Under the pieces are notes generated by a model. The model searched no databases and was not told the origin of the DNA. It was given only the letters and a program-made list of their open reading frames with translations. Made by a program: the position numbers and the translations under genes. DNA of 64,000 nt from assembly GCA_946902875.1 (NCBI GenBank), contig OX336336.1, positions 1,892,545-1,956,544 of the forward strand. Direction: 5' to 3'. Positions 41,236-51,766 of the stretch are shown in pieces (position 1 is the first letter of the stretch; each line of letters begins with the position of its first letter). The DNA comes from Nematopogon swammerdamellus (lineage: Eukaryota > Arthropoda > Insecta > Lepidoptera > Adelidae).

Positions 41236-41377
41236 TGTACGTATGTATGTCGGGGAACACTTGTGTGTGTCGTCGACTTGTCGCCGATATCTAAAGCTCA
41301 TAACAATTTTTATAATTATGTTTATACATAATTAAGTGTTAAAAAAAATTGTTATGTTAATATAAATATTGACTGTT

Positions 41378-41428
41378 TTAATTATTTAAATCACCTACGT
41401 AGGTTACGTAGGTGATTTAAACAATTAA
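41378..41428. repeat. 24-bp-arm palindrome
   Basis: Arms TTAATTATTTAAATCACCTA..CGTA and inverse with one mismatch, loop GGT. Confidence 0.88.
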
Positions 41429-41554
41429 AAATGTTTATTGCATGAAATGAGATTGGATGAAATGAAAAAAATATACATATTATTAAAAATTTCGTATTTT
41501 AGTCTAGAATACTCAAAGCTAATATTTTCTTAGCGATAAGTTATAAGCGATAAG

Positions 41555-41735
41555 ACTAGCTTTTTCTCGCGGCTTCGCTCGCTGTAGACGCGGTAGACTC
41601 CTTAACCTACTTAACTCCTTCTAGGTCTCTACTTACTTAACTCCTCCTAAGGTCCTACTTAACCCTTGTACTGTACTGACGCAAATATGATAATAAAATA
41701 TTGCTTCTATTATATTCTCTCTCACTCTCCCTCCA
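41555..41735 (+). repeat. Rep-J fragment
   Basis: CTAGCTTTTTCTCGCGGCTT, then GCAAATATGATAATAAAATA and TATATTCTCTCTCACTCTCC follow Rep-J order with an unrelated CCTACTTAACTCCT stretch between. Confidence 0.6.
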
Positions 41736-41752
41736 CCCCCCCCCCCCCCCCC
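41736..41752 (+). repeat. C17 homopolymer
   Basis: A run of 17 C, with a run of 10 G about 75 bases downstream (41828-41837). Confidence 0.95.
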
Positions 41753-42179
41753 TCCGTCCTTCTCTTCCGGCACTAACATTACTTAAACTTATTAAAATTA
41801 ACATTACTTAACATTATTAACACTAAAGGGGGGGGGGTGCTCGGGTTGGCACCGCCGCTCTACTTATTTAGTTCTCCCACAAAAGGAGATATTTTACTTT
41901 ATTCTAATCAAAATAACGATGTCCCAATTAGCTAAGTTACTAATAGTGTCCGGGAAAAAAATATCAATTCCCCTCCTTGCTTTAATTAATAAAAAAAAAG
42001 TTACCAATTGGAGCGAGGTCCGGAGAAAAGCAACCCGATCGAGGTAATATTGAATTGTTTAATTTCTATGAAGGCACTTTACCAGCTAAATTAATAAAAA
42101 TAAAAGTCATAACAGAATCTATATGGAAAGTTTAATAAATTTGGCCCTAGACACTAGTACTTAGGTCAGATCGGGGATA

Positions 42180-42581
42180 TTTTTTTATGTAATCCCGTAT
42201 GAGTGGCTTAGTCGGAGGGGCCAAAGCACATGCTCCGACCAGCCAATATCACCTCCGAGAAGGTAGGTGCCATATTGCAGATATACTATAGGGCTATACT
42301 GGACTAGAGGAGAACACAACCGAGACTGCTATGCGGCCATCTTACATCCAGTACGGTGGTACCAACCCAGTCGGCTACAATTTGAGCCTACCACCTAGTG
42401 CGGGGCAAGGGAAGGGACCTGCAGTTTGACACCGGTTCCGAACGGTAAAAAAGCACGTGTGGAGGTATACACGTAATTTTTTTTCGTCAGAAAAAACTCA
42501 TTGGTACACGCCGGCCGGATTTGAACCTCGTACCTCTCGCATGAGATGCCAATGCGCAAACCACTCGACCACCCGCCGCTT
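42180..42581 (-). repeat. SINE-t, full-length copy
   Basis: It begins TTATGTAATCCCGTATGAGT on the + strand and ends at the tRNA-like head (CGAACCTCGTACCTCTCG-type region, ACCACCCGCCGCT). Minor substitutions in the B box. Confidence 0.85.
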
Positions 42582-42706
42582 TTGCTCGAAAAGGGGTAAA
42601 CAATGTATGGAATGAGTTTGTTTCTTGTTTATATAATTAAATATATAATGAGTATTTGTTTAATTTATGTACAATTTGTAATTTAGTTTAGTTTTACTAG
42701 TATTCC

Positions 42707-42797
42707 CAGGCCTCACGCGCTCTATGTACTTGCGCGCGCTAACTACCTACCGCCCGCCGGCGATCTAATTCAGTGCAAATTAGTCAGCCGCGCGAAA
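42707..42797 (+). repeat. Rep-R copy 2
   Basis: Matches 7338-7435 with a short internal deletion at CCGCCCG|CCGGCG. Confidence 0.75.
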
Positions 42798-42934
42798 CTA
42801 TGTGTAATCATAATCAACTAATCATGTAATTTAGTAATAAAAAAAATTATTATCTTAAAAGTGGACCGATTTGCATGCAGTTTTTTAAAAAAGCTTAAAA
42901 TAAAAGTTTAATTAATTACACATTGAAAAAAAGT

Positions 42935-43045
42935 CCGACCCTTAAAAAGTAAAAAAAAAAAAATTCCGTTTACTTACTTAAAGGAGTCGGGGGACCGCTA
43001 AGTAGATAAATAAAGTATAAAAACTCAGAGCTGCGCGGGAATTTA
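42935..43045 (+). repeat. Fold-O single arm
   Basis: GTCCGACCCTTAAAAAGTAA, TTCCGTTTACTTACTTAAAG and GAGTCGGGGGACCGCTAAGT match the arms of the foldback at 49276-49447; CTCAGAGCTGCGCGGGAATT follows as in its loop. Confidence 0.8.
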
Positions 43046-43179
43046 CGTTTTTATTACGCTCGCATTGTCCGCCCGCATAAACCTCTCGCACACCCCAAGG
43101 GTTGATTTGTAAAGAATGCTGTGGGGCAAGCAATCAGAAGTTGAGAAATACTCGCCTTTTCTGATCTTTATTTAAATCG

Positions 43180-43215
43180 GTGGACAATAAAGTATATTTT
43201 GATTTGATTTGAAGA
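43180..43215 (+). repeat. LINE-type tail
   Basis: GGACAATAAAGTATATTTTG then (ATTTG)n; similar to the tail at 18755. No body was identified upstream. Confidence 0.5.
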
Positions 43216-44034
43216 ATTTCGTCAGATATGATTTCATAATTTCGACACAGAGCGCGGCCACGTGGAAGGGTTGAATGAAATGAAAGTGTCACGGCGCACG
43301 CCCACAACCTATCTGTACTTAGGTAGCTCTGGCGTAAAATTCTCCAGGACAACGGTATTCTTATACTCCATACTTTTTACGCAAATGGCGTGACTTCGCG
43401 GGGTCTATTTCTAGAGCAGCGAGTCAGTGGCGAACTGTGGACTCACGCGAAAAAGAAGTGCGAGAGCGAAAGAGAAAATAATTGTTTGTTCAAAAATTTA
43501 GTTTTAAAGCACATTACAATAAAACATTTTTTTTATTTGTTGTTGTCCTGGGTCCAGTTAAAGTGACATATTTATTTCATTAAGCATGTTAGTTCTTAAA
43601 AAAAATGTGAGTATAAACTTCTTGTGTTTCATGAACTAATACAACTTTTGCAAATCTTATGTATTTATAAATTTTATTTATTTCAATAAATTACCTACAA
43701 TTTTTCTATTCTTGTATAACTTTTAACATATGTCCCACGCAGTGATATGATAACTAACGATAAGAGCGTAAGCTATAACGCCAAAAGTGTAAGAACTAGG
43801 TAAAGTACAAGAAGTTCAAATTACGTCACAGATCTCCCCCTGCCGCCCCTCCCCCTAACCGTACACGTGTCACCCCGCTCGGCCCCTCCCCCGCCGTCGC
43901 CCTCTCGGTCGAGGACAACAGCTACCTACAGCTCAAATAATTTCAGAAGATAGACATCTTCGTACAATACAATATGTTTGTGAAATGCTGTCAAATAACA
44001 ACATGCATACATTATGTACATACATATATACGTA
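43216..44034. other. No gene recognised
   Basis: A CCCCTCCCCC-rich zone at 43835-43920 is the only compositional anomaly. Confidence 0.25.
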
Positions 44035-44075
44035 TACATACATACATACATACATACATAAATACATACATATAG
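44035..44075 (+). repeat. (ATAC)n microsatellite
   Basis: About eight ATAC units with one variant. Confidence 0.9.
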
Positions 44076-44449
44076 ACACAGACGGCACACGTTGGATCTT
44101 ATAGAGATACACATTTTCGATTCATTTCTACTTACAAGTAGATGTCGCTTTCCTTTTGATTCTCTGAATACGGCATACATTTTGCCCGACGAATTTGCGA
44201 GTTTTCATTATTTCACTAGCAATAAGGAGATGAAACGCTCGGTACTTTAACGGCATAATAGTACAGAAGTGTTGACAATGCATTGCGAACGATTGCGAAT
44301 TTCACCCCTTCCCTCCTTTCTCGAGAACTGACTATTTGTTTAATGCCTGTATTTTGATTTGACAGGCACACATGTTCAATGCAGAAATTGAAATGGAAGA
44401 GTTCTGGAGACGTATTTATTTTAATCACTAGTACGTCTGAAAGGATTGA

Positions 44450-45095
44450 TCGTCTAGTCCGTTGGCTCCCAGATGGTACGCGCGTGACACTTATTGCGCG
44501 CCTATTGCGCGCCGCAAGTTTTAATTTATTAGCTAATTCAGGCGATTTTTCTTATTAAAAGGTGCTAGTGGTGCCAATTCTTGGTTAAATAGACTAGCAA
44601 CTATTATCAAACATGACAGGGCAGCACGTCACCTTCACACAGAAAATAATTATTGAAAATAAAAAAAAAATATCAATTTTGACACTGACATTTGCACTGA
44701 CGCTGGAATATATAAACGTTGTGGCGTAATTCGTACTACCGTATTTGAAAGTACGTTTCGTTACCTTTGTTTTGATATATGACTTGTATGGGGAAATTGT
44801 AAATTTGGTCAGAAAAAATCGAAAAAAAATGTCGAGTATGTTTTGTTTTGCCTGGAGTTTAAGAAATCGGTATGTGCTTCTAAATAAATGAATCCTGAAG
44901 TGTTTGGTATGACTGAATGCGTAATTTCAGTATAAAGAAGAGTGAACATAGATTATTGATATAAATTCATTACCTTTCGAGATATTCGAATTTATGCGGG
45001 AACGCGCGCGCCAGAATTTCGCGTTTTTGCGCGCGGCGAAAATGGCTGGGAGTCAAGGGGAGTAGTACTATTTTCAAAGTGTGGGAGTCAAAGGG
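44450..45095. other. No gene recognised
   Basis: No family match. GTACGTCTGAAAGGATTGA just upstream (44430) is a lone unit of the minisatellite that begins at 45096. Confidence 0.3.
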
Positions 45096-45560
45096 TTCAT
45101 TAGTACGTCTGAAAGAATTGAAGAGTTCTGTAGACGTATTTCTTTTAATCACTCGTACGTCTGAAATGATTGAAGAGTTCTGTAGACGTATTTCTTTTAA
45201 TCACTCGTACGTCTGAAATGATTGAAGAGTTCTGTTAATGTATTTATTTTAATCACTAGTACATCTGAAAGGATTGAAGAGTTCTGTTAATGTATTTCTT
45301 TTAATCACTACTACATCTGAAAGGATTGAAGAGTTCTGTTAATGTATTTCTTTTAATCACTCGTACTTCTGAAATGATTGAAGAGTTCTGTTAATGTATT
45401 TCTTTTAATCATTAGACTTTCACTTTATAAATATATATATTTTTTAATTAAATACTAACAACTTTTTATCACTAGTACATCTGAAAGGATTGAAGAGTTC
45501 TGTAGACGTATTTCTTTTAATCACTAGTACGTCGGAAATATTGAAGAGTTCTATACGCTT
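45096..45560 (+). repeat. 52-bp minisatellite
   Basis: The unit is CGTACGTCTGAAATGATTGA + AGAGTTCTGTAGACGTATTT + CTTTTAATCACT. Six units run contiguously to ~45416, then a 55-base AT-rich interruption, then about one and a half more. Two variant forms (GTAGACGTA and GTTAATGTA) alternate. A single related unit sits at 44395-44440. Confidence 0.92.
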
Positions 45561-45736
45561 ATTTCAACTGTTATCGTACATTGCGTGATTATTAATTAAA
45601 ATGAAGGCGTTTTACCTAAAAATCCCTTCGCGCTCAGAAGGGCCTTTATCGGACCAAAATGGCGCTTAAGTTACTTTACCTTTCTTGTACACTTGCGGCA
45701 CAATGAAAGAGACAGAGGAATTTCCCGCCTTTCGTT

Positions 45737-45799
45737 CAGTACGGTGGTACTAACGTACTCGGTTACGATTTGAGCCTAAGGGGCAAAGGGAGGGACTTC
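45737..45799 (-). repeat. SINE-t core fragment
   Basis: CAGTACGGTGGTACTAACGT to GGGGCAAAGGGAGGGACTT is a decayed central domain. Confidence 0.6.
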
Positions 45800-46039
45800 A
45801 AGGAACCATGCCAAGGGCATTGCTGTTATAGAGTGTGATAGGTTTTTCGGGAAACTGTAAGTAAGCCCGGCAGTACCTACTGTGCAGGGCTTCGTTGGTT
45901 CCGCAAGAAATTGTTTCCCAGTTTTGAACCATTTGTAAGGTTTCGGCAGACTTGGCGGCAGAGGAAACCTTTGGCGGCCAAGAAATATTCGAAGTTTTTG
46001 AGTAAGTTTTCTTTCCTCACTAGGTTAGAGTTCACGGAT

Positions 46040-46219
46040 CGGTACCACCGCACTGTATGAAGGTTGGTCGTCGTCAACGGCTATGAAAATAGTTCGTGTT
46101 TTACGTAACAGTTCGGGCAACCGGCACGACCAAATGGAAGCACTGACATGGCACCTAGTTCAGCAAGATGTGAAGGCATGACTTCAAGGGTGTGGTAGCT
46201 GGTGCGGCCGACCGTGCCA
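46040..46219 (+). repeat. SINE-5S 3' half, decayed
   Basis: GGTACCACCGCACTGTATGA to GAAGCACTGACATGGCACCT; head missing. Confidence 0.75.
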
Positions 46220-46565
46220 TTTATTTATTGATTTATTTCCTTCATCATCTGTCATTTAAGTTTTTAGCAAAAAAATAAGCCATCGTCAAAAAATAAATAC
46301 ATAACATAAAACAATATAACGCTACCTATGTATACATAAAAAAATGTCAAGAAAAATAAAAAAAAATCACTCGCTGTCAAAATTTAGTCGCGAGAATTAA
46401 ATCTAAAATAAAAAAAACTAAGTTAATTCAGTCACAGTCAGGTTTCGTAAAAAGGACGCTGAGCTGTGTTAGCGACACGATCGCAGAAATTAAATAACAT
46501 TTTTATAAAACCCGACTACGAATAACGAAGGGAATAAAAAAGAAAATTGATCAAAAATGCTGCAG

Positions 46566-46688
46566 TCGGTGTTTTCTCTTCTATTCCAGTATAGCCAGCA
46601 ATCTAAAAAGGGAAGTCTCCGTTGTGCCACCTTCTCGGATCGTTGGCTCTGACCCCTTTGACTCAGCCATCCATACCGCATTACATAA
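46566..46688 (+). repeat. SINE-t 3' fragment
   Basis: AGTATAGCCAGCAATC, GGGAAGTCTCCGTTGTGCCA and CATACCGCATTACATAAAA match the SINE-t end. Confidence 0.7.
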
Positions 46689-46955
46689 AATAAGTAACAA
46701 TTTATTACTTACACCTTCCAACCGCTACCACTGAAGCTTGGGTAATTGATGGCATTTTTCTCTCTATAAAATGCGTTACGTGTTCACTGGAGTTTTCTCT
46801 CTCACTGACGACGTGTTGCGCAACGTTATAGCGGCGAATAAAATAGAAGTAATTAAGTTTATAGTAATCATAAAAATTGTAAACAGCAATAAATATAAAA
46901 CATAAGCGAGGTGCAGTTTTGTTTTGTTCCGCACGCGCTTTCCTCGCTTCGTTTT

Positions 46956-47280
46956 TTAAGGTTTAGTATGCGGTACGGGACCCTATTAGGTACTCAGTCT
47001 ACGCCGTCTGTCTGTCTGTCTGTCCGTCTGTCCGAGGGCTGTATCTCTTGAACCGTAATAGATAGGCCGTTGAAATTTTCAAACAATATGTATTATTATG
47101 GCCGATATAACACCAAATAATAAAAATAAGAAAAAGTAAAAAATTCAGGGGTTCCCATAGAAGAAACCAAAAAGTGTATGCGCGCGCTTCATCTACCGAA
47201 TAGATAGAGTATGAAACATTTTAACTAATCATGAATTTTAACTAATATTAAGCATTTCATAACACGCCATAGCGTGAGTG
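46956..47280 (+). repeat. Rep-D copy, 3' end missing
   Basis: It begins GCGGTACGGGACCCTATTAG and includes the CTGTCTGTCTGTCTGTCCGT tract and TGTATGCGCGCGCTTCATCT; it stops before the TTCGACTCGCACTTGG end. Confidence 0.8.
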
Positions 47281-47449
47281 GTAACACTTTTTTCAAGATT
47301 TTTCGTTTTCTAGATTAAGAATTGGGTTGATATTTTACAGTTTGATAAAGAAAAATATAACCATTTTTTTTAACCATACCTCATTTTATTACAATCGGGC
47401 CCAAACATCCTCGTCTCCAAGTAAGAAAGATGGCCGAGCTGCGTTTTGC

Positions 47450-47750
47450 GTTACCTTTATTTCGGCGCGCGGAACAATTCGGTTTGTATGAGAGCCACAT
47501 ATTAGCGTAACCGGAACTGAATTTTATTTAGCCTATCCTGTGTCCCGTATAAATGTGCTTGTACTAAGTTTCATCAACTTCGGATGATCGGTTTAAGAAT
47601 TATGGAGGAATATACATACATACAGAACATATTTCTAAAAATCGTCAATTTAGTTTTAGCATCATACATAGAGTCTACAAACGCAATATCTCATAAAACA
47701 AAGTAACTTACTCCATGATCAGACCACCTCTTACAGATTTATTATTAGTA
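47450..47750 (+). repeat. Rep-E copy, 5' end missing
   Basis: Begins at TTACCTTTATTTCGGCGCGC and ends TTACAGATTTATTATTAGTA. Confidence 0.82.
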
Positions 47751-47754
47751 TTTA

Positions 47755-48050
47755 TTGATAAACTTGTAATTGGTGTTGATTTGACTTGATATATTTAAGT
47801 ATCAAAATTGATGATGGCACTATATACCAGATATATAAATAAAAACAAAGTATTTTTTGTATTCATTTTGCGCTCTGCATTTATCTAATGAAGAAATATT
47901 TGTTTACTATAAATAAGGTACTAACAAAACTGTGTGACTTGCGAAGTTTGTTTGTCCGTTCTTCTTCACATTGAATTTAGAACTGGCGGAATTTTCGACA
48001 TATCCAAGCGTAGGTTACCTACCTATGGATGAATTTATACAATAAACAAT
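47755..48050 (+). repeat. LINE 3' UTR-only copy
   Basis: TTGACTTGATATATTTAAGT, GGCACTATATACCAGATATA and GGATGAATTTATACAATAAA match 22820-23155; an internal segment is deleted. Confidence 0.75.
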
Positions 48051-48164
48051 AAACGAGTTAGTAGCTATTTGCCTCTTTTATGTATAAAATGAAAGTCGTA
48101 AAGGAAAATGAAAAGTTAACATATTGTGCAAACTAAAGAATCTATGAACTACGTGCAGGGGTCA

Positions 48165-48500
48165 CGACGCTTAGGCTCGCCTTTCTTCCAGAGATTTTCT
48201 CGCTAGTCCCGCGGGAGCGCACGGAAGGCGCGGCGTCTCGCTCCGGCGCGCTACGCCGCTCCCGCTCGCTCGTGACGTCACGCCGCGGGTCGTCGACCGG
48301 GGCAACGTGCGCGGGAAAGTACTTTCACGTTCTATGCGCCCGCGCACTCCCCACCGGCGGACTCGGCACGCGAACGCTCGCCGTAACGCGCGCGTTTGCG
48401 TTCGCCGGTGGAACGTTTTACGCGGAACGCGGAACGGAGACGCGGCGGGTTCGGCGGAGCGGCCTTTAGCGAGTGCGGTGCCGGCTAGCACGCGGACGGT
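48165..48500. other. GC-rich, CpG-dense island
   Basis: The sharpest GC island of the window, with TGACGTCACGCCGCGGG (a palindromic TGACGTCA, CRE-like) near 48270 and many CGCG. Frames are open on both strands only through composition. It could be a CpG-rich promoter, but no start, splice or protein signal was found. Confidence 0.4.
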
Positions 48501-48700
48501 AGATGAACTCCGATACAAGTCGCAGTAAATTCATCTAGGAATGTAGCACCTTATTGGATTTCACTTCGCCGTATTAATTGTATCGTTTTGCGAGGTCATG
48601 CATGCCGCTGCTTGTTCCATACCATAATCTCAAAAAAAAACTCTAAATGTCAAAGAAAGTAGGGAGAAGTAAAAGTAGATAGTTCTCCGCGTCTCCGTTC

Positions 48701-48835
48701 GCGTTTTCCGTCAAACTCAAGTGTAGCCGGCACGACCGAAGGGAAGCACTGACATGGCACCTAGTTCACCGAGGTGTTATGGGCTGACATCGCGGATGTT
48801 GTAGGTGATGTAGCCAACCGTGTCACATTCCATAA
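48701..48835 (+). repeat. SINE-5S 3' fragment
   Basis: GCGTTTTCCGTCAAACTCAA to CCAACCGTGTCACATTCCAT. Confidence 0.8.
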
Positions 48836-48863
48836 ATAAGGTACAAGTACTTTTTTTATAGAA

Positions 48864-48941
48864 AGCGCGACATGTGCCCCCGCCGAGCCACGCATAAGGT
48901 GGCTAACGATGCCCATGGACATTCGGTCTCATGCGGCGGTT
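48864..48941 (-). repeat. Rep-L fragment
   Basis: GCGCGACATGTGCCCCCGCC, ACGCATAAGGTGGCTAACGA; cut by SINE-t at 48942. Confidence 0.7.
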
Positions 48942-49246
48942 GAGAAAGTAGGTGTCATATCGGAGACTTCCCTTTGGATTGCTGGCTGCTATGTGGCCAT
49001 CTCACATTAAGTACGGTGGTACTAATCCAGTCGGCTACTATTAGAGCCTACCACCTAGTAAGGGGCAAGGGAAGGGACCAACAGTTTACACCGGTTCCGA
49101 ACGGTGAAGCAGCAGGTGTAGGTGTGCGCATGTACATTTTTCCATCAGAATAAAATCATTGGTACACGCCGACCGGATTCGAACCTCGGACCTCTCGCAA
49201 GAGAAGTCGACGAGCGACGCCCAGAGCACTCGGCCACCAGCCGCTT
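48942..49246 (-). repeat. SINE-t, 3' end missing
   Basis: GAGAAAGTAGGTGTCATATC to the tRNA-like head (GATTCGAACCTCGGACCTCT). Confidence 0.82.
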
Positions 49247-49275
49247 TGACGTTATACTCGTTAGTAAAAAAGACC

Positions 49276-49447
49276 TCCGACCCTTAAAAAGTCAACAATA
49301 ATTTCCGTTACTTGCTTGAGTCGGCGGCGGCGGACCGCTAAGTAAATTCCCGCGCAGCTCTGAGTTTTTCTATTTTATTTACTTAGCGGTCCCCCGACTC
49401 CTTTAAGTAAGTAAACGGAAATTATTGTTGAAGTTTTAAGGGTCGGG
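49276..49447. repeat. Fold-O foldback, ~71-bp arms
   Basis: Left arm CTCCGACCCTTAAAAAGTCA..GGACCGCTAAGTAAA pairs with TTTACTTAGCGGTCCCCCGA..TTTTAAGGGTCGG; the loop contains CGCGCAGCTCTGAG. Confidence 0.85.
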
Positions 49448-49499
49448 GGCTTTTTAAATTTGTAATTTTACTTATATTAAAATTTTAAGCTTTTAAAAA

Positions 49500-49725
49500 A
49501 AATCCGCAAGTCAATCGGTTATTTTTTTAAGATAATAAATTTTTAATTGCTTAATTACTTGATTACAAACATAGCTAACAACCATCCCGATTAAACCAGC
49601 TTTCTAATAAAAAAACCGCTTTAAATCGGTCTATCGGTTGAGCTACGATGCCACAGACAGACACATCCTTACACACATACGTTAATCTTATAACACCCCT
49701 CTTTTTTCGTCGGGGTTAAACACCT
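49500..49725. repeat. Rep-N copy
   Basis: Shares TACTTGATTACAAACATAGC and ACGATGCCACAGACAGACAC with 16676-16942, ending CACCCCTCTTTTTTCG. Confidence 0.75.
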
Positions 49726-50001
49726 AAAAGGAGCATTTTATTCAGGAGCATTATTCCAATAAATATTCCTGCTCGCATGCGGACCGGCGCAGGCGCCGTA
49801 ACTCGATCTGTATAACAATAAGCGCTCGGCTAAATCTGTCCGACCGGCTGTCCATTCCGTCTAGTCTAGATCTGTAAGTGCAGACTAAGCCAGGTGACCT
49901 AGTTGTAACGACAGCAACTTAGCTGAAATAACGCCCACATGGAAACAACAGCGTCAATCGGAAAAAAAGCGTCGAGGAAAGCGGTACATAAAAGGAAAAT
50001 T

Positions 50002-50163
50002 AAAAAACCGGGCAAGTGCGAGTCGAACTCGCGCACCGAGGTTTCCGTATCGCCATGTCATGGTCAGCGCCGCCACTCCCGCCATCTATGGATTAGTTAG
50101 AAGACAGACATACGGCGTAGGCTTAGTAATAGGGTCCCGTACGACGTATACGGAATCCTAAAA
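50002..50163 (-). repeat. Rep-D with a large internal deletion
   Basis: Starts AAAACCGGGCAAGTGCGAGT and jumps after ATCTATGGATTAGTTAGA to CGGCGTAGGCTTAGTAATAG. Confidence 0.8.
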
Positions 50164-50181
50164 ACTAAATAAAACAACCAT

Positions 50182-50593
50182 AAGCGGCGGGTGGCCGCGT
50201 GGTTTGGGTATCGGCTTCTCATGCGAGAGGTCCGCGGTTCAAATCCGGTCGGCGTGTACCAATGTGTTTTTTCTGACGAAAAAAATTACGTGCATACTTA
50301 CCTACACCTGCTGCTTCACCGTTCGGAACCGGTGTAAAACTGTAGGTCCCTTCCCTTGCCCCTTACTAGGTGGTAGGCTCTAATTGTAGCCGACTGGGTT
50401 GGTACCAACGTACTGGATGTAAGAGGGCCGCATAGCAGCCTCGGTTGTGTTCTCCTCTAGTTCAGTATAGCCAGCAATCCAGGCAAGTCTGCGGTATGGC
50501 ACCTACCTTCTCGGAGGTGATATTGGCTGGTCGGAGCATGCGCTTTGGCCCCTCCGACTCAGCCAATCATACCGGACTACATAAAAAAAAAAA
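50182..50593 (+). repeat. SINE-t, reference full-length copy
   Basis: The tRNA-like head AGCGGCGGGTGGCCGCGTGG..GAGAGGTCCGCGGTTCAAATCC (A and B boxes) is followed by TTTTTTCTGACGAAAAAAAT and CACCTGCTGCTTCACCGTTC. The central domain AAAACTGTAGGTCCCTTCCC and the ATACCGGACTACATAAAAAA end complete it. ~410 bp; likely pol III transcribed. Confidence 0.9.
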
Positions 50594-50726
50594 CAAACCA
50601 AAAAGCAAATAAAATTACCTAAGCATAGTGTTGTGTTAGTTAGTAATTACAACAGTATTTGAGTTTGGACCCAATGACATTTTATTTTAAGGAAGGTTCT
50701 GACCCTCTTACCATAAAACACAGATA

Positions 50727-50834
50727 ATTATTTTTAGAACAAAACAGCTTTACTCACGGTTATTAACGAGCTATGTGGCTCGACGTTTCGGGCCAAGCGT
50801 ATGGCCCATCCTCATGAGCACTCTGCCTAGTGCG
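50727..50834 (-). repeat. Terminal repeat of Penelope-like element, inverted copy
   Basis: Exact inverse of 51095-51202 except one base (A/T near 50738). Carries the same hammerhead-like core on the minus strand. Confidence 0.9.
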
Positions 50835-50836
50835 TC

Positions 50837-51076
50837 GTGATTCTTGATCACGACAACTTCAACCGGGAGGACACCTTCAAGTTGTTGCCGATGTGGAACC
50901 CAGTCATAGCGTCGCTCAAGAGAAGAAGACACGACGGACACGACCAGCCGGAAGTGGACACCGTCAGCGCCTTCTGTCTCTCCACCGAGATCCGGAACGC
51001 ACATGAACCCTCGTCTACGGAAACTACCCGCACTGGCCACAGCTACAATCTTCGTCAACGACGGACGGAGATCTGA
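50837..51076 (+). pseudogene. Penelope-like ORF, C-terminal tail fragment
   Basis: The frame reads ILDHDNFNREDTFKLLPMWN then PVIASLKRRRHD, ending STETTRTGHSYNLRQRR and stop. The NFNREDxxKLxxxWNPVI pattern resembles the residues after the GIY-YIG endonuclease in Penelope-like elements. The frame opens without a good ATG (it starts at a GTG directly at the inverted repeat), so it is a 5'-truncated remnant. It is 79 residues long; the enzyme domains are missing. Confidence 0.55.
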
Positions 51077-51094
51077 CAGTTCTCTGCCAACCGT

Positions 51095-51202
51095 CGCACT
51101 AGGCAGAGTGCTCATGAGGATGGGCCATACGCTTGGCCCGAAACGTCGAGCCACATAGCTCGTTAATAACCGTGAGTAAAGCTGTTTTGTACTAAAAATA
51201 AT
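51095..51202 (+). repeat. Terminal repeat of Penelope-like element, with hammerhead-like core
   Basis: The segment CTCATGAGGATGGGCC-ATACGCTT-GGCCCGAAACGTC (51110-51146) has the order CUNAUGA, stem II, GAAA of a hammerhead ribozyme. The usual CUGAUGA has one change, and stem II GGGCC/GGCCC pairs perfectly. It is flanked by pairable AGAGTGC / GCACT and GAGC / GCTC. Activity is not shown. Confidence 0.6.
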
Positions 51203-51571
51203 GTCTAACAACCACGGTAATTTAAAAACCCATATAAACATAGATAAATTAAGATCCTATGATGAAAACAAAATACGCCTTTTAGGATTGAAGCTGCTGT
51301 TCTATCGACATTCACTTAAAAGCAATCCATGAAAATAGACAGAGAAATCATAATTTTGATTTATGCATTCTCTACGTATGTAAATATAGCATATTAATTT
51401 ATGCTAAAATGTGAAATATGAATTCGGCTGTATTAAGATTTTTACTGAAATACCGGTTTGTTTGTTGTGGTTTTATCTAAATTATGAAAACTAATCACTT
51501 AGTTTCATTAGCTGTCCATTAATTTAAATGCGAAGGTTAGTAATTTTAAGCTATCTTTTTTTTATTATTGA
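51203..51571. other. Unassigned AT-rich sequence
   Basis: No gene or family match. Confidence 0.25.
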
Positions 51572-51706
51572 AGGCGCGACATATATCCCCGAGGCATCCA
51601 TAAGGTATCTAACGACGCCCATGGACATTCTGTCGTATGCGGGGGTAGCGAATGCCATGCCGGTCAGACAGGTGCCTATTCACCCCCCTCTTGAAGAACC
51701 CGAGAA
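51572..51706 (-). repeat. Rep-L copy
   Basis: GAATGCCATGCCGGTCAGAC and CACCCCCCTCTTGAAGAACC. Confidence 0.75.
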
Positions 51707-51766
51707 AGTACTTGGGGGGGAATATATGAACAGGGAGAGCGCTCCACAGTTTATCGGTAGAAACAT

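Larger units (their letters stand above)
50727..51202 (+). mobile_element. Penelope-like element remnant with inverted terminal copies
   Basis: Two 108-bp copies of one terminal sequence face each other (50727-50834 and 51095-51202, one mismatch seen). Between them lies a single open frame resembling the tail of a Penelope-like protein. 5'-truncated Penelope elements with an inverted terminal copy are known, so this is read as a short deletion remnant. No reverse transcriptase remains. Confidence 0.65.

Noticed and set aside
48171..48528. Arg-rich frames on both strands
   Set aside because: Same reason; no codon-bias or motif supports either strand.
50771..51241. 156-residue minus-strand frame across the Penelope-like remnant
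   Set aside because: It spans both inverted repeats and antisense of the ORF tail; its sequence mirrors the repeat, not a protein family.
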